From Nitrospina sp. LS_NOB (lineage in GTDB: Bacteria > Nitrospinota > Nitrospinia > Nitrospinales > VA-1), in the NCBI GenBank assembly GCA_001542995.1, contig LFLA01000013.1, forward strand, positions 1 to 64,000: a DNA stretch of 64,000 bases. Reading direction: 5' to 3'. The position numbers and the translations under genes were made by a program. Positions 25,540 to 33,866 of this stretch are shown here, in pieces. The notes beneath the pieces were generated by a model, which saw only the letters and a program-made list of their open reading frames with translations, was not told where the DNA came from and made no database searches. The number at the start of each line of letters is the position of its first letter. The first letter of the stretch is position 1.

Positions 25540-27009
25540 TTAAGATGGGCCCTGGTTAAATTGGATAATTTTCTGGTTTGTCAGGATATTACCGAGATAA
25601 TCCCTGAACTCTTCGACCACAATTACCTGGCCATCCAGCACTTCTTCCACATATCCGAAAGAAGGACCAACCCGGTCTCCTTTTCTCACCGCATATCCGG
25701 TTGTGCCAATCTCAAACATAGCCACCGCTTCCAATTTTTTCAGGATAACTCCTGTCATTCGAAGGGAGTCATATTCAACCTGCAGGGGTGACAACTCCAT
25801 TTGGATATCAGCAGACCTCTCCAGAACATTGCGATAATCTTTTACGAAATCGGCATATTCCTCATCTCCAAGCTCTTCCAATTCTTCCCGGTTATTGAAC
25901 AAGTGCCCAAAATGCTTCAATTTCTTATAGAGTTCCGGATACTGATCTTCAATTTTCACAAATACCAACAAGGCAAGTGGCGGAATATCTCCAAGCTCAT
26001 CCCCGAACAAGCGAGCCATCTTTCGCTCTGATTCGGAGAAATCAACCAGTCCGCCCTTGTTGACCAGAGGTCGGAAAGGGTCGCGCCTTCCAATCAGCAG
26101 GTACCTTTGTCCCGGCGGGGCCAGGTCCATTAACAAAGGATAATCGGGTCCGCCAGAATCGATTTCCTTTAACAACTCAACCTGAATGAGGTCTGCCTGA
26201 TAGGCTGTTTCTTTAATTCCATTCTTTAAACCCTTCAACGTTGTCTGGCTGAACCATTGACCAGCTTGGGAGCCTAAAAATTTGGCGTATTTTCCAAGGT
26301 CTTTATTCTTAACACCCCGGTAACTGAAGAGCAGGCTGCGCAAAACAACTTCCCGTATGGGCTCGGTAATACTTTCCTCTAAAGCTCTCAACATTTTGCG
26401 GAGCCTTCTCGCATCAATTTTTTTATTAAAGGGATACATCAATTTGACATATCCCAGAAAGAGTGTTTTCCCAGCCTCCGTCCTGTAGGCCGAACTCTCA
26501 ATCCTCTCTACCAGGCTTATTCGCTCTTCACTGGGGGGCGCCTTCAATAACTTTTTCGTGAACAATTCCATCGCCAGCTTATTGTCGGGATGACCCGCTT
26601 CATTTTCAAGTCTCCGTATTTTTTCCCCCAATGTGCTTCGATGCCATTGAACCGCCGATCGAATATGTTGAGGTTTATAGTCTTCAATAAAGGGTCGCCT
26701 CAGAGCACGGTAAAACTTTCCTGGCAAATAGGCCTGGCGCATGATTCTTTTGGCAAATTCATCCTGACCCGGTGCCAAAGCATCCTCATCAATATTCCCT
26801 GACATTTCCACAACAGATTCGATGTTCCCCAAAACATCATTAAGCCCACTGAGTCTGAATAGGATATTAAGTTTGTAGTTCCGGGAACGCAGGTCTTCCT
26901 GAACAGAAGGAGTCGCCGTAGCAGCCAAAAGAGGCTGGACCCCTGTTAGGGCTATCCACAGGAAAAATAAAATTTTCATATAAGACTGGATTCTCATCTT
27001 AGACATCAT
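25540..27009 (-). CDS. pilP: PilP-domain protein with large N-terminal extension and insertion
   Basis: 489 residues, more than twice normal PilP (~180). A signal sequence (KILFFLWIALTGVQPLLA) replaces the usual lipobox, since no cysteine follows. Residues ~35-290 are an all-helical region with no clear family; segments such as GKFYRALRRPFIEDYKPQHI have a repeat-like character faintly resembling DUF2059. The PilP hallmark DPFRP is at 310-314, but the beta domain with MTGVILKKLEAVAMFEIGTT, VRKGDRVG and VEEVLDGQVIVVEEF does not begin until ~407, after an ~85-residue insertion. Position between pilO and pilQ confirms the PilP role: linking the inner-membrane PilNO ring to PilQ. Several Met codons (1, 2, 5, 11) are possible starts. 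Confidence 0.85.
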   Translation of the reverse strand: MMSKMRIQSYMKILFFLWIALTGVQPLLAATATPSVQEDLRSRNYKLNILFRLSGLNDVLGNIESVVEMSGNIDEDALAPGQDEFAKRIMRQAYLPGKFYRALRRPFIEDYKPQHIRSAVQWHRSTLGEKIRRLENEAGHPDNKLAMELFTKKLLKAPPSEERISLVERIESSAYRTEAGKTLFLGYVKLMYPFNKKIDARRLRKMLRALEESITEPIREVVLRSLLFSYRGVKNKDLGKYAKFLGSQAGQWFSQTTLKGLKNGIKETAYQADLIQVELLKEIDSGGPDYPLLMDLAPPGQRYLLIGRRDPFRPLVNKGGLVDFSESERKMARLFGDELGDIPPLALLVFVKIEDQYPELYKKLKHFGHLFNNREELEELGDEEYADFVKDYRNVLERSADIQMELSPLQVEYDSLRMTGVILKKLEAVAMFEIGTTGYAVRKGDRVGPSFGYVEEVLDGQVIVVEEFRDYLGNILTNQKIIQFNQGPS

Positions 27010-27020
27010 CCCCTAAAAAC

Positions 27021-27710
27021 TTAATGACCACCCTTCTTTTTCTTCTTCTTTGCCGGCTTAGAGTTAGCTGGTGCCTTTTTTTTCATTCCGCGATTTTCAG
27101 CGCCTTCTAGAAACGAGTAGGTCCTTGCCGTTAAAGTGGTATTCAGTGAGCCCGCGATAGCTCCGCCCCCATCCCCAACTTTAGAAGCGGGAGCCTTCTG
27201 GCCCTGCAATGTCAGGTTTTCAAAGCTCACCAGACGCAAAAGATTCTGCACATATTCAATGAAATCGAGCGTGACCCATAGTTCCCCGGTGAGCCGGATT
27301 TTAAAGGGAATCTCTTTATAAAAATCCCCAATTTCACCTTCCTCCATAGTGAACGCAGTCATTTTGATGTTCCTATGCTTGCCAAACGCCATTAATCTTT
27401 GCATCAAATTGGGAATTTCATCCTGGCTGGGCATTTGATTTTTAAACGCATCGAATTTGCCCTTAACACGGGCCATATTTTTTGCCACCAGGCCTTCCTT
27501 TGCCACGACAGCCTTATATTCCTTAAGGGTTCTCTCCGCTCCTGCTTTCTGCTTGGTCAACTGTTCAAATTCTTTATTGGTGGCACTGTACAAAGTGAAA
27601 TAATAGGCAAGGAACAACACCAAACCAACACCTATTGCTCCTGCCAGCAAATGGGTCGCCTTGATCCCCTCAAGATTATCGTAGGGTAATTTGTCGAAAA
27701 GTTTTTCCAT
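27021..27710 (-). CDS. pilO: Type IV pilus inner-membrane protein PilO
   Basis: 229 residues: one membrane helix (THLLAGAIGVGLVLFLAYYF, ~21-40), a periplasmic coiled coil (KEFEQLTKQKAGAERTLKEY) and a ferredoxin-like domain with MPSQDEIPNLMQRL, VTLDFIEYVQNLLRLVSFEN. The C-terminal tail is lysine-rich (KPAKKKKKKGGH). With PilN it forms the alignment complex between PilM in the cytoplasm and PilP/PilQ in the periplasm. It is 12 bp from pilN and 11 bp from pilP, consistent with a single operon. Confidence 0.93.
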   Translation of the reverse strand: MEKLFDKLPYDNLEGIKATHLLAGAIGVGLVLFLAYYFTLYSATNKEFEQLTKQKAGAERTLKEYKAVVAKEGLVAKNMARVKGKFDAFKNQMPSQDEIPNLMQRLMAFGKHRNIKMTAFTMEEGEIGDFYKEIPFKIRLTGELWVTLDFIEYVQNLLRLVSFENLTLQGQKAPASKVGDGGGAIAGSLNTTLTARTYSFLEGAENRGMKKKAPANSKPAKKKKKKGGH

Positions 27711-27722
27711 AGTCGTTATAAA

Positions 27723-28382
27723 TTAAGCCGCTTTCTTCTTTTCCGGCATATAGCAATAAATAGTAAATTTATAAATCGCCTGATCCCCAATAATTGACTG
27801 CACTGATTTATGAAGGAACGTTGTTTCATAATAAGAAATTTTCTGTAGGCTTTGCATGTATTGCACCACTTCCTTTTCAGTTAAGGCATAGCCCACAACC
27901 TCTACAAACTCTTTTTTGGGTTTTACTTTTTTCTTCCCTCTTCTCTTTCTCTTCTTCTTCTTAGCCGGGTCATCAAAAAAGATGACGGGAACACTCTTTG
28001 ATCGAAGTTCACCCGAATCCCTTTGTATGATGGAGGTCAACCAAAGGCCGTCAGGAATTGCCATATTCAAATCGCTGACAATGGTGCCCACAGGCATTTG
28101 CTTTTCTCTCAAACCTTCAATCCCCTTAATAATAGTCTCCATGCGATTTTGCTTGGCCTCCATGGCACGGACCTTTTTAACTTGATTTTGTAAAGCCGCG
28201 ACCTGAGATTTCACTTTGCTTGTCTCATTTCTCATCGAATCCAGGCGAACCTGCTCCATCAACCAACTCACGATGATTAAAAGAATCGCGGTTATGATAA
28301 TCGCGATACATTTGACCACCCGTTTTTGGATCTCAATCTTTCTCAGCTCATATCGATAATCATGGAGATTGATTCGAATCAT
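27723..28382 (-). CDS. pilN: Type IV pilus assembly protein PilN
   Basis: 219 residues. The short cytoplasmic N-terminus MIRINLHDYRYELRK is the conserved PilM-binding motif (family form INLLPYR). It is followed by a membrane helix (~25-43), a coiled coil (SKVKSQVAALQNQVKKVRAM) and a periplasmic domain with LNMAIPDGLWLTSI. A basic KKKRKRRGKKKVKPKK insertion in the periplasmic part is unusual. The start codon overlaps the pilM stop by 4 bp (ATGA-type overlap), indicating translational coupling. Confidence 0.93.
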   Translation of the reverse strand: MIRINLHDYRYELRKIEIQKRVVKCIAIIITAILLIIVSWLMEQVRLDSMRNETSKVKSQVAALQNQVKKVRAMEAKQNRMETIIKGIEGLREKQMPVGTIVSDLNMAIPDGLWLTSIIQRDSGELRSKSVPVIFFDDPAKKKKRKRRGKKKVKPKKEFVEVVGYALTEKEVVQYMQSLQKISYYETTFLHKSVQSIIGDQAIYKFTIYCYMPEKKKAA

Positions 28383-29533
28383 GTATAGTCAAACCTCCTT
28401 GTGGCCAAACCCAGGGCAACCGTGGACAACCCGCTCATTTCATCGACTAATGATTGGTCAAAGTCTTTGGGATTAATTTTGATCCCCTGCATGGGATCCA
28501 GAACCTCTACGGGCACCTTTAAATAGTCGGCAAAAAAGCCATCCAACCCTCGAATCATGCTTCCCCCTCCGCATAACAAAACTCTCTCAATCTGGTGATT
28601 GGACAGGGTGCCAAAATATTCGAAAGATTTTTGCACCTCATCTAAAACTTTCTTATAGGCTTGGACAATGGTTTTGATGACCTCCTCTTCCTCAACCTCC
28701 GAAGAAAACTTGCCTCGCTTTATGTCAAGAACCTGTTTAAAAGGAACCCGGAATTTTGACATGAGCATACTGGTCAAATACCCTCCTCCAATAGGAATAT
28801 CCCGGGTATAACCCATTGCTCCGTCCTGAATAATATTGATATGGGTGAAGGAATCCCCAAAATCAATCAGCGCGATAGTGCCCATTGAGGACAAATCATT
28901 GGTCAACCGTGCCGCGTTCATCAAGGCAAACACATCCAGATCAATGATGGCTGTTTTCAAACCCGCCTCCAGAAGAATATCCGTCCTCTCATCAATGACA
29001 TCTTTTTGAACCGCCACCAGAAGGGCTTCCATCATTTCCCCGCCCGCCTCCTCATTGGAGTCTTCTTTTTCCTCATCATTGTCCTGAGATTCCCCATTAA
29101 ATCCAGATTCTTCCGAACCTTCGTATTCCTCTTCCTTATCAACAGTTACTGTGCCCAATATCTGGAAGTCGAGTGCCACATCGTCAATATCGAATGGAAT
29201 ATATTGCTCCGCTTCCTGGGTTATTTTTGCGGAAAGCTCCTCTTCCGACATTACCGGAACTTTTATTTTCTTTATGAAAACCGCTTCTCCAGCAACCGCA
29301 GAAACGGCATAATGGCTTTGAATTTTTTCGGCTTTGATTAAATTTGTCAGGGCCTCTGCTACCAACTCGGGTTTTTTAACCGCCCCCTCAACAACACATT
29401 CCTCCGCCAATGGCATCATTCCAAAATGGGTCAACTCATACTGCCCTTCCTTGAACTCCGTCAACTGAACCAGCTTGATGGAAGAAGACCCAATGTCGAT
29501 GGCCACTAATGGACTTTTTTTCGATAAGAACAT
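28379..29533 (-). CDS. pilM: Type IV pilus actin-like protein PilM
   Basis: 384 residues of the FtsA/actin fold. Phosphate 1 motif VAIDIGSSSIKLVQL, SAVAGEAVFIKKIKVPVMSE, the second phosphate loop ALIDFGDSFTHINII and the adenosine-binding LLCGGGSMIRGLDGFF are all in place. The SHS2-like part carries an acidic, asparagine-rich insertion of ~40 residues (residues ~128-168, EEYEGSEESGFNGESQDNDE) that is not seen in typical PilM. The cytoplasmic PilM ring binds the PilN tail and the assembly ATPases. First gene of the pilM-N-O-P-Q-aroB operon. Confidence 0.95.
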   Translation of the reverse strand: MFLSKKSPLVAIDIGSSSIKLVQLTEFKEGQYELTHFGMMPLAEECVVEGAVKKPELVAEALTNLIKAEKIQSHYAVSAVAGEAVFIKKIKVPVMSEEELSAKITQEAEQYIPFDIDDVALDFQILGTVTVDKEEEYEGSEESGFNGESQDNDEEKEDSNEEAGGEMMEALLVAVQKDVIDERTDILLEAGLKTAIIDLDVFALMNAARLTNDLSSMGTIALIDFGDSFTHINIIQDGAMGYTRDIPIGGGYLTSMLMSKFRVPFKQVLDIKRGKFSSEVEEEEVIKTIVQAYKKVLDEVQKSFEYFGTLSNHQIERVLLCGGGSMIRGLDGFFADYLKVPVEVLDPMQGIKINPKDFDQSLVDEMSGLSTVALGLATRRFDYT

Positions 29534-29882
29534 AAAATCCCAACAAAAATTTCTTTATTATTCAACACTCATGGGTTTATCAATTCTTTGAATAGCAAAC
29601 CCTGTACCAAACCCGCCTTTTACCTACAAGCTCTTTAAAAATGAGGTGTTTAAAATTATTGTTCAACGGCCCCTCACCAATAAGTGAGTGATTTTTTTAT
29701 CACTTTTCATAAAAAATCACTCGAACCTCGAACCCATGTGTAAACTTTTTTTCAGCATGGCACTCAAGTCCTCCACTCTGGTTCCGATAAGCGTTAAGAG
29801 ACAACTCAATTTAAATTCCCGTATGCTCAACATATGTGAACCCACCCTGATCTTCACAATAGAAACCCCATTAAAAAAAAGT
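29534..29882. promoter_or_regulatory. Intergenic control region of the pil operon with inverted repeat
   Basis: No coding gene is credible here. A perfect 12-bp inverted repeat, GAGTGATTTTTT (29686-29697) with complement AAAAAATCACTC (29711-29722), has a 13-nt spacer that itself contains a further ATCACT half-site, so AGTGAT occurs three times in 37 bp. It lies between the small XRE regulator gene and pilM, in the place expected for a terminator of the first and/or an operator for the second. Confidence 0.55.
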
Positions 29883-30134
29883 TCAGATTTTTTTTGACTT
29901 TCCTTTTCTCGGTGCTGGAGCAGAGTTGTCATTTCCGGAATCAAAAATCCTTGTCCGGTCTGCGAGCTTATACCCGAGAGCCAAGATGATCTTTCGCTTT
30001 GTATCGAGCCGACAATCGTTTCCCTTTTCAATACGATCAATCGTTTGAACGGTCACGTTAGCCTTTCTAGCCAGCTCGGCCTTGCTTATCATCTTAGCTT
30101 CCCGAATTTCCCGGACGCTATTGGTTTTGGCCAC
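29883..30134 (-). CDS. Small XRE-family HTH regulator
   Basis: 83 residues. A Cro/CI-type helix-turn-helix is seen as IREAKMISKAELARKANVTV followed by the recognition end QTIDRIEKGN, then LDTKRKIILALGYKLADRTR and a short basic tail (APRKGKSKKI). It has no sensor domain. It is the gene immediately upstream of pilM in the same orientation, separated by a 349-bp region with a strong inverted repeat, so it may regulate the pil operon or itself. The target is inferred from position only. Confidence 0.8.
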   Translation of the reverse strand: MAKTNSVREIREAKMISKAELARKANVTVQTIDRIEKGNDCRLDTKRKIILALGYKLADRTRIFDSGNDNSAPAPRKGKSKKI

Positions 30135-30398
30135 AGTAAATCCCCTCCCTAAGAAAAAAATAGTTCTGGCGCTATTGGGTCTGACTGCTATCTAAAATAC
30201 TTTTTTATGGAATACAGCAATCTTATTTTAAATACACCAGCTTATCAACAAAATTCTGGTAATTTTATAGATTAACTATTAATTTATATAAATTTGTTTA
30301 AATTTAGTGTTTGGCTCTTTCCGGGTCTTTTGCCGCCTTTTCTGGCTTCGGCTAAATGGCAGTTGCAAAGGCCGAGCGATTCCCTTACATTCTCCCTT

Positions 30399-31763
30399 AT
30401 GAAACAAGTCTATTTGGATACTTTTGGCTGCCAGATGAATGTCGCCGATACCGACAGGATGGAACTCATCCTGTTCCATTCCGGCTACCGGCGCACCCTG
30501 GAAAAAGAGGATGCGGATCTGATTCTGGTCAATACCTGCTCGATCCGGGAAAAGGCGGAGCAAAAAATATTTTCCTTGTTTGGTGGGCTAAAGCCTTTAA
30601 AAATGGCGAATCCGGACCTGATTCTGGGCTTGACCGGGTGTTTGGGCCAACAGGACGGGGAAAAACTGTTGCAACGCATGCCCTATCTGGATTTCGTCAT
30701 GGGGCCGGATCAGGTAGATGGCATTGCCCAGGCCGTAGATCGGGTGCGCGATACGGGCAAATCTTTTGTCTGGACCGGGTTTGACCGGGAAAAAGCCTAT
30801 ACCATTCCCGAACTACCCATGCCCAAAGCCCCTGGACCCAGCACTTTTGTAAATATCATTAAAGGTTGCGATAAATTTTGCACCTTCTGCGTGGTTCCGT
30901 TCACAAGAGGCCGGGAAAAGTCGCGGGAACCGGATGAACTCTATAGAGAAATCCGCCAACTGGTCGATCACGGCGCCAAAGAAATCATTCTACTCGGACA
31001 AAACGTGAATTCTTACGGCAAGCGGGGCCTCCATAACCCCATACCGTTTCATGAACTTTTATACGGCGTCGCCGAAATCCCCGGAGTGGAAAGATTGCGC
31101 TTCACCACCAGCCATCCCAACGATTTCACCCGTGATACGATTCGAGCCTATCGGGACATCGGCATCCTGGTGAACCACCTGCACCTTCCCGTTCAAAGCG
31201 GCAATAATGAAGTGCTCAAAGCCATGCGCCGCGACCACACGATCGAGGAGTATCGCGATTTACTGATGGAACTGAAATCGGAAGTGCCGGACATCGCCCT
31301 CTCCACCGACATCATTGTCGGCTTTCCCGGCGAAACCGGGTCAGCCTTTGAGGACACGCTGAAAATTATGCAGGAGATCGGCTACAGCAGCAGCTTCATG
31401 TTTGCCTACAGCCCCAGACCCGGAACCCCGGCCAATGAATTGACCGACTCAGTGCCTGAAGAAACCAAAAAGCAAAGACTGCAGGAAACCATCGCCCTGC
31501 AAAACCGGTTGACCGCCGAACAGGGCCTATCTTATATAGGAAAGAATGTTGAAGTGCTGATCGAAGGCCGGTCCTCCAAACCCGGCTATACTTTCAAGGG
31601 AAGAACTCCACAATACTGGAACGTGAATATCGAAGGGAGGGAGGGCATGAAGCCCGGAGATACGGTAAGCGTAAAGGTCGAACAGGTGTCAGGCCACTCG
31701 CTGAACGGCCCTCTAGCGAGGGAGGCAAATAGCAAGAGTTCGTTGCACCCCTCCGGGGCATGA
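30399..31763 (+). CDS. miaB: tRNA-2-methylthio-N6-isopentenyladenosine synthase
   Basis: 454 residues from the ATG at 30399 (MKQVYLDTFGCQMNVADTD). An in-frame start at 30294 would add 35 residues with no family match. Three parts are visible: the N-terminal MTTase domain with Cys in FGCQMN, NTCSIRE and LTGCLGQ; the radical-SAM domain with KGCDKFCTFCVVPFTRGRE carrying the CxxxCxxC cluster; and a C-terminal TRAM domain (KNVEVLIEGRSSKPGYTFKG). MiaB adds the methylthio group to i6A37 of tRNAs. The last ~10 residues (REANSKSSLHPSG) are encoded by repeat DNA, beyond the normal TRAM end. Confidence 0.95.
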   Translation: MKQVYLDTFGCQMNVADTDRMELILFHSGYRRTLEKEDADLILVNTCSIREKAEQKIFSLFGGLKPLKMANPDLILGLTGCLGQQDGEKLLQRMPYLDFVMGPDQVDGIAQAVDRVRDTGKSFVWTGFDREKAYTIPELPMPKAPGPSTFVNIIKGCDKFCTFCVVPFTRGREKSREPDELYREIRQLVDHGAKEIILLGQNVNSYGKRGLHNPIPFHELLYGVAEIPGVERLRFTTSHPNDFTRDTIRAYRDIGILVNHLHLPVQSGNNEVLKAMRRDHTIEEYRDLLMELKSEVPDIALSTDIIVGFPGETGSAFEDTLKIMQEIGYSSSFMFAYSPRPGTPANELTDSVPEETKKQRLQETIALQNRLTAEQGLSYIGKNVEVLIEGRSSKPGYTFKGRTPQYWNVNIEGREGMKPGDTVSVKVEQVSGHSLNGPLAREANSKSSLHPSGA

Positions 31764-31858
31764 GAGCTGAGGAAGATCATCACAAGCCGAGACAACCCTT
31801 TGCTCGCCAGAAAGAGCTATTGCTCATTAGGGTCCAGCGTCACGCTGGCGCCGAGTGG
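31710..31858. repeat. Family A/B repeat between miaB and the next gene
   Basis: Carries GCACCCCTCCGGGGCATGAG (family B), then an inverted full-length family A unit: AAGCCGAGACAACCC, TTGCTCGCCAGAAAGAG, GCTATTGCTC, hairpin CCAGCG-TCA-CGCTGG (31834-31848) and GCCGAGTGG ending one base before the minus-strand TAA stop of the 481-residue gene. Confidence 0.7.
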
Positions 31859-33304
31859 TTAATAAATGGCCAGACGGGAATAGACTTCCTCTTCCACTAT
31901 TGACAGTTGCGGCAGCACCACTTTCAAAGCCACCCGCAAATCACGGATAAATTTCAGGTCCGGCGGACATTCCCTCTCGGCAAACCGGTGCAGGGTATCG
32001 GTACAAAAATGATCCAGCTCGATGATCTGGTTCAATAAGTCCGCAGGCAAATCTTCCAATCCAATTTCCCTGTCTTCGAGAAACCGCAATACACCGACCA
32101 GACTGAACTTGAGATCCACACATTGTTCCCGCAAATTCGCGATCAAATGCGACTCGCGGGTTTTAAGGTCTTCGCAAATTTTGAACAACAGTTCGCGCAG
32201 ATAACCGTAAAACGCCTCATGCTGTTTCTTAACGGTAAACAAATCTCCCTGACCCCCGAACAGCAGAAAAAAGACTGCCTCCAGTTTGTACTTGTCCGAA
32301 GCCATGACCGTATAAAGCATAGACTTGAATTCCAACGCATCAAAAGCCAACTGTAAATCCTTAAATATTTTGTTCAGCGACCCCAACTCGCCCTTCACGG
32401 CCCGGTTGGCATTCGCACGAATGAAAGGCCCGGGATCGGTTTGCCATGCAGGTACCATTTGCACCCCGCCAGCCTCACGCCCAACAACCGTCCACTCCTT
32501 GAGGGACTCCAAAAAGTCCGTTACAGAAAAGACATCCACCTCGCGAAACACTTTCGCGTCCATGGAAAAGAGAATTCGCAATAATTGTTTTTCCAGTCCG
32601 GTCGAACAAAATTTTTCATCCTGACAAAGCGGATCCATCTGGGTCGCCAAAGCGATATAGAGTGCCCGCATGCGCAACCGGTCCAACCGGTACTGCCGCG
32701 AAGAATAGGGGCGCACCCGATAGACTCCCTTTTCATAGTCGACCAGATCGATCAACAGAGCATCCCCCGGCCGGGATGAGAAGTTTTTATAAAAGGATTG
32801 CATGTCCCAGACTGTCACCGTCATGCAACTTTTTCCGGGAATCCATTCATTGATCTCGATTTCTTCCGGGAAACGCGAGCAGTACTGATAAAAAGGGACA
32901 ACATCCTGAATAAAATAAGATTTTTTCAGTTTTGGGATTTCATTCCCATCCGCATCCAGAAACGTCAACTCACTCTCTTCAAGGTTCGGCGGCATAAATG
33001 GAGTCAGGCGATGTCCGGGAATCAGGATGCCCTGCTTCAATTCCCAAGCACCCAATTGCACCGACAACGAAACATGGCCGATTTTTTCGACCACCGCGCG
33101 AAAGGGAATAAAGTTGCTGTCATGGATTCCGATCAGGGATGAATGGTTGAGTAAAACTTTCTTCAGCCGCTTCATGGCGGAATCAGAAACTTGCTTTTGC
33201 CATCGCCCTTCCAGGCTTTTGGCAAAATCTTCCGTGCTGAATGGGGTGTTCGATTCTTGAATGAGTGTTTCTGCTAAACGGTTAAGGGATATTCGATTTG
33301 TCAT
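31859..33304 (-). CDS. Hypothetical protein, 481 residues
   Basis: Not recognised. No signal peptide or membrane helix. The first ~75 residues (SLNRLAETLIQESNTPFSTE, and AMKRLKKVLLNHSSLIGIHD) look like a winged-helix module of the HARE/DnaD-like sort, inferred only from pattern. Residues ~80-240 are beta-rich and mixed, with PGHRLTPFMPP and WIPGKSCMTVTVWDMQSFYK. The C-terminal ~200 residues are helical, with many Leu and charged residues (for example KICEDLKTRESHLIANLREQ). It might be a regulatory or nucleic-acid-associated protein; nothing more can be supported. It is a stand-alone gene with a repeat at its 3' end. Confidence 0.6.
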   Translation of the reverse strand: MTNRISLNRLAETLIQESNTPFSTEDFAKSLEGRWQKQVSDSAMKRLKKVLLNHSSLIGIHDSNFIPFRAVVEKIGHVSLSVQLGAWELKQGILIPGHRLTPFMPPNLEESELTFLDADGNEIPKLKKSYFIQDVVPFYQYCSRFPEEIEINEWIPGKSCMTVTVWDMQSFYKNFSSRPGDALLIDLVDYEKGVYRVRPYSSRQYRLDRLRMRALYIALATQMDPLCQDEKFCSTGLEKQLLRILFSMDAKVFREVDVFSVTDFLESLKEWTVVGREAGGVQMVPAWQTDPGPFIRANANRAVKGELGSLNKIFKDLQLAFDALEFKSMLYTVMASDKYKLEAVFFLLFGGQGDLFTVKKQHEAFYGYLRELLFKICEDLKTRESHLIANLREQCVDLKFSLVGVLRFLEDREIGLEDLPADLLNQIIELDHFCTDTLHRFAERECPPDLKFIRDLRVALKVVLPQLSIVEEEVYSRLAIY

Positions 33305-33532
33305 GATGAAAAGAAATTAAAAGTGAGATAACCCAGAAAGGGCGGATGAGGCCGGGTAAAACGGCAGTTGAGGAATCATCCACCGTGTTACTGGGCATAG
33401 CCTAACATAAAATTTCCAAAGGGAAAACATTGATTTACTTGAAATGAGCCTAAATTGTTTGATTTTGGTTTGCCAGAAAGTTAAAATTCTAATACTCAAG
33501 AATTGATACAAATATTTAGCAGGAGACGTTTC

Positions 33533-33784
33533 ATGGCACTCAATCTGGAACCGGTATATCAGGAAACTTTTACCAAGTTTAAAACACGGAAAAAGTTCGT
33601 GATAAAGTCCGTAGAAAATAATATGTTAACCGTTGAACAAGATGAAGAAATTTGCGGGCAAAAAGAACCGAAAGTGTTCGAGTTCAAAAGTCCAAAGGAG
33701 TTTGAAGAATTCGTCCGGGTGGAAAACCAGTTCGAATCCGACATCGTCAAACAACTGCAAGGCAACAAAATGCCTTACCGGTGA
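33533..33784 (+). CDS. Small conserved-looking hypothetical protein
   Basis: 83 residues, not recognised. The ATG at 33533 is preceded by AGGAGA at 33521-33526, a good ribosome-binding site, so this start is preferred over the upstream one at 33503. The protein is alpha/beta, with FKTRKKFVIKSVENNMLTVE and FEFKSPKEFEEFVRVENQFE; it looks like a compact cytoplasmic fold with an acidic face and no membrane segment. Divergent from the 481-residue gene, with ~230 bp of promoter region between them. A hairpin CCAGCG-TGA-CGCTGG begins on the base after its stop codon. Confidence 0.6.
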   Translation: MALNLEPVYQETFTKFKTRKKFVIKSVENNMLTVEQDEEICGQKEPKVFEFKSPKEFEEFVRVENQFESDIVKQLQGNKMPYR

Positions 33785-33850
33785 CCAGCGTGACGCTGGA
33801 CCCGGTTAACCACCGATGCACCCCTTGCGGGGGGGGGGGGGGGGGGGGGG
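33785..33850 (+). repeat. Gene-end hairpin plus 22-nt poly-G tract in a family B repeat
   Basis: CCAGCG-TGA-CGCTGG (33785-33799) is followed by GACCCGGTTAACCACCGATG and CACCCCTTGC, then 22 consecutive G (33829-33850) and CATGAAG. Other family B copies have four G at this place. The run is the only long homopolymer of G seen in the window. Confidence 0.75.
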
Positions 33851-33866
33851 CATGAAGCTAATTAGG

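Noticed and set aside
30294-30398. 35-residue N-terminal extension of MiaB
   Set aside because: Family homology begins at the ATG at 30399; the extension is hydrophobic and unlike MiaB.
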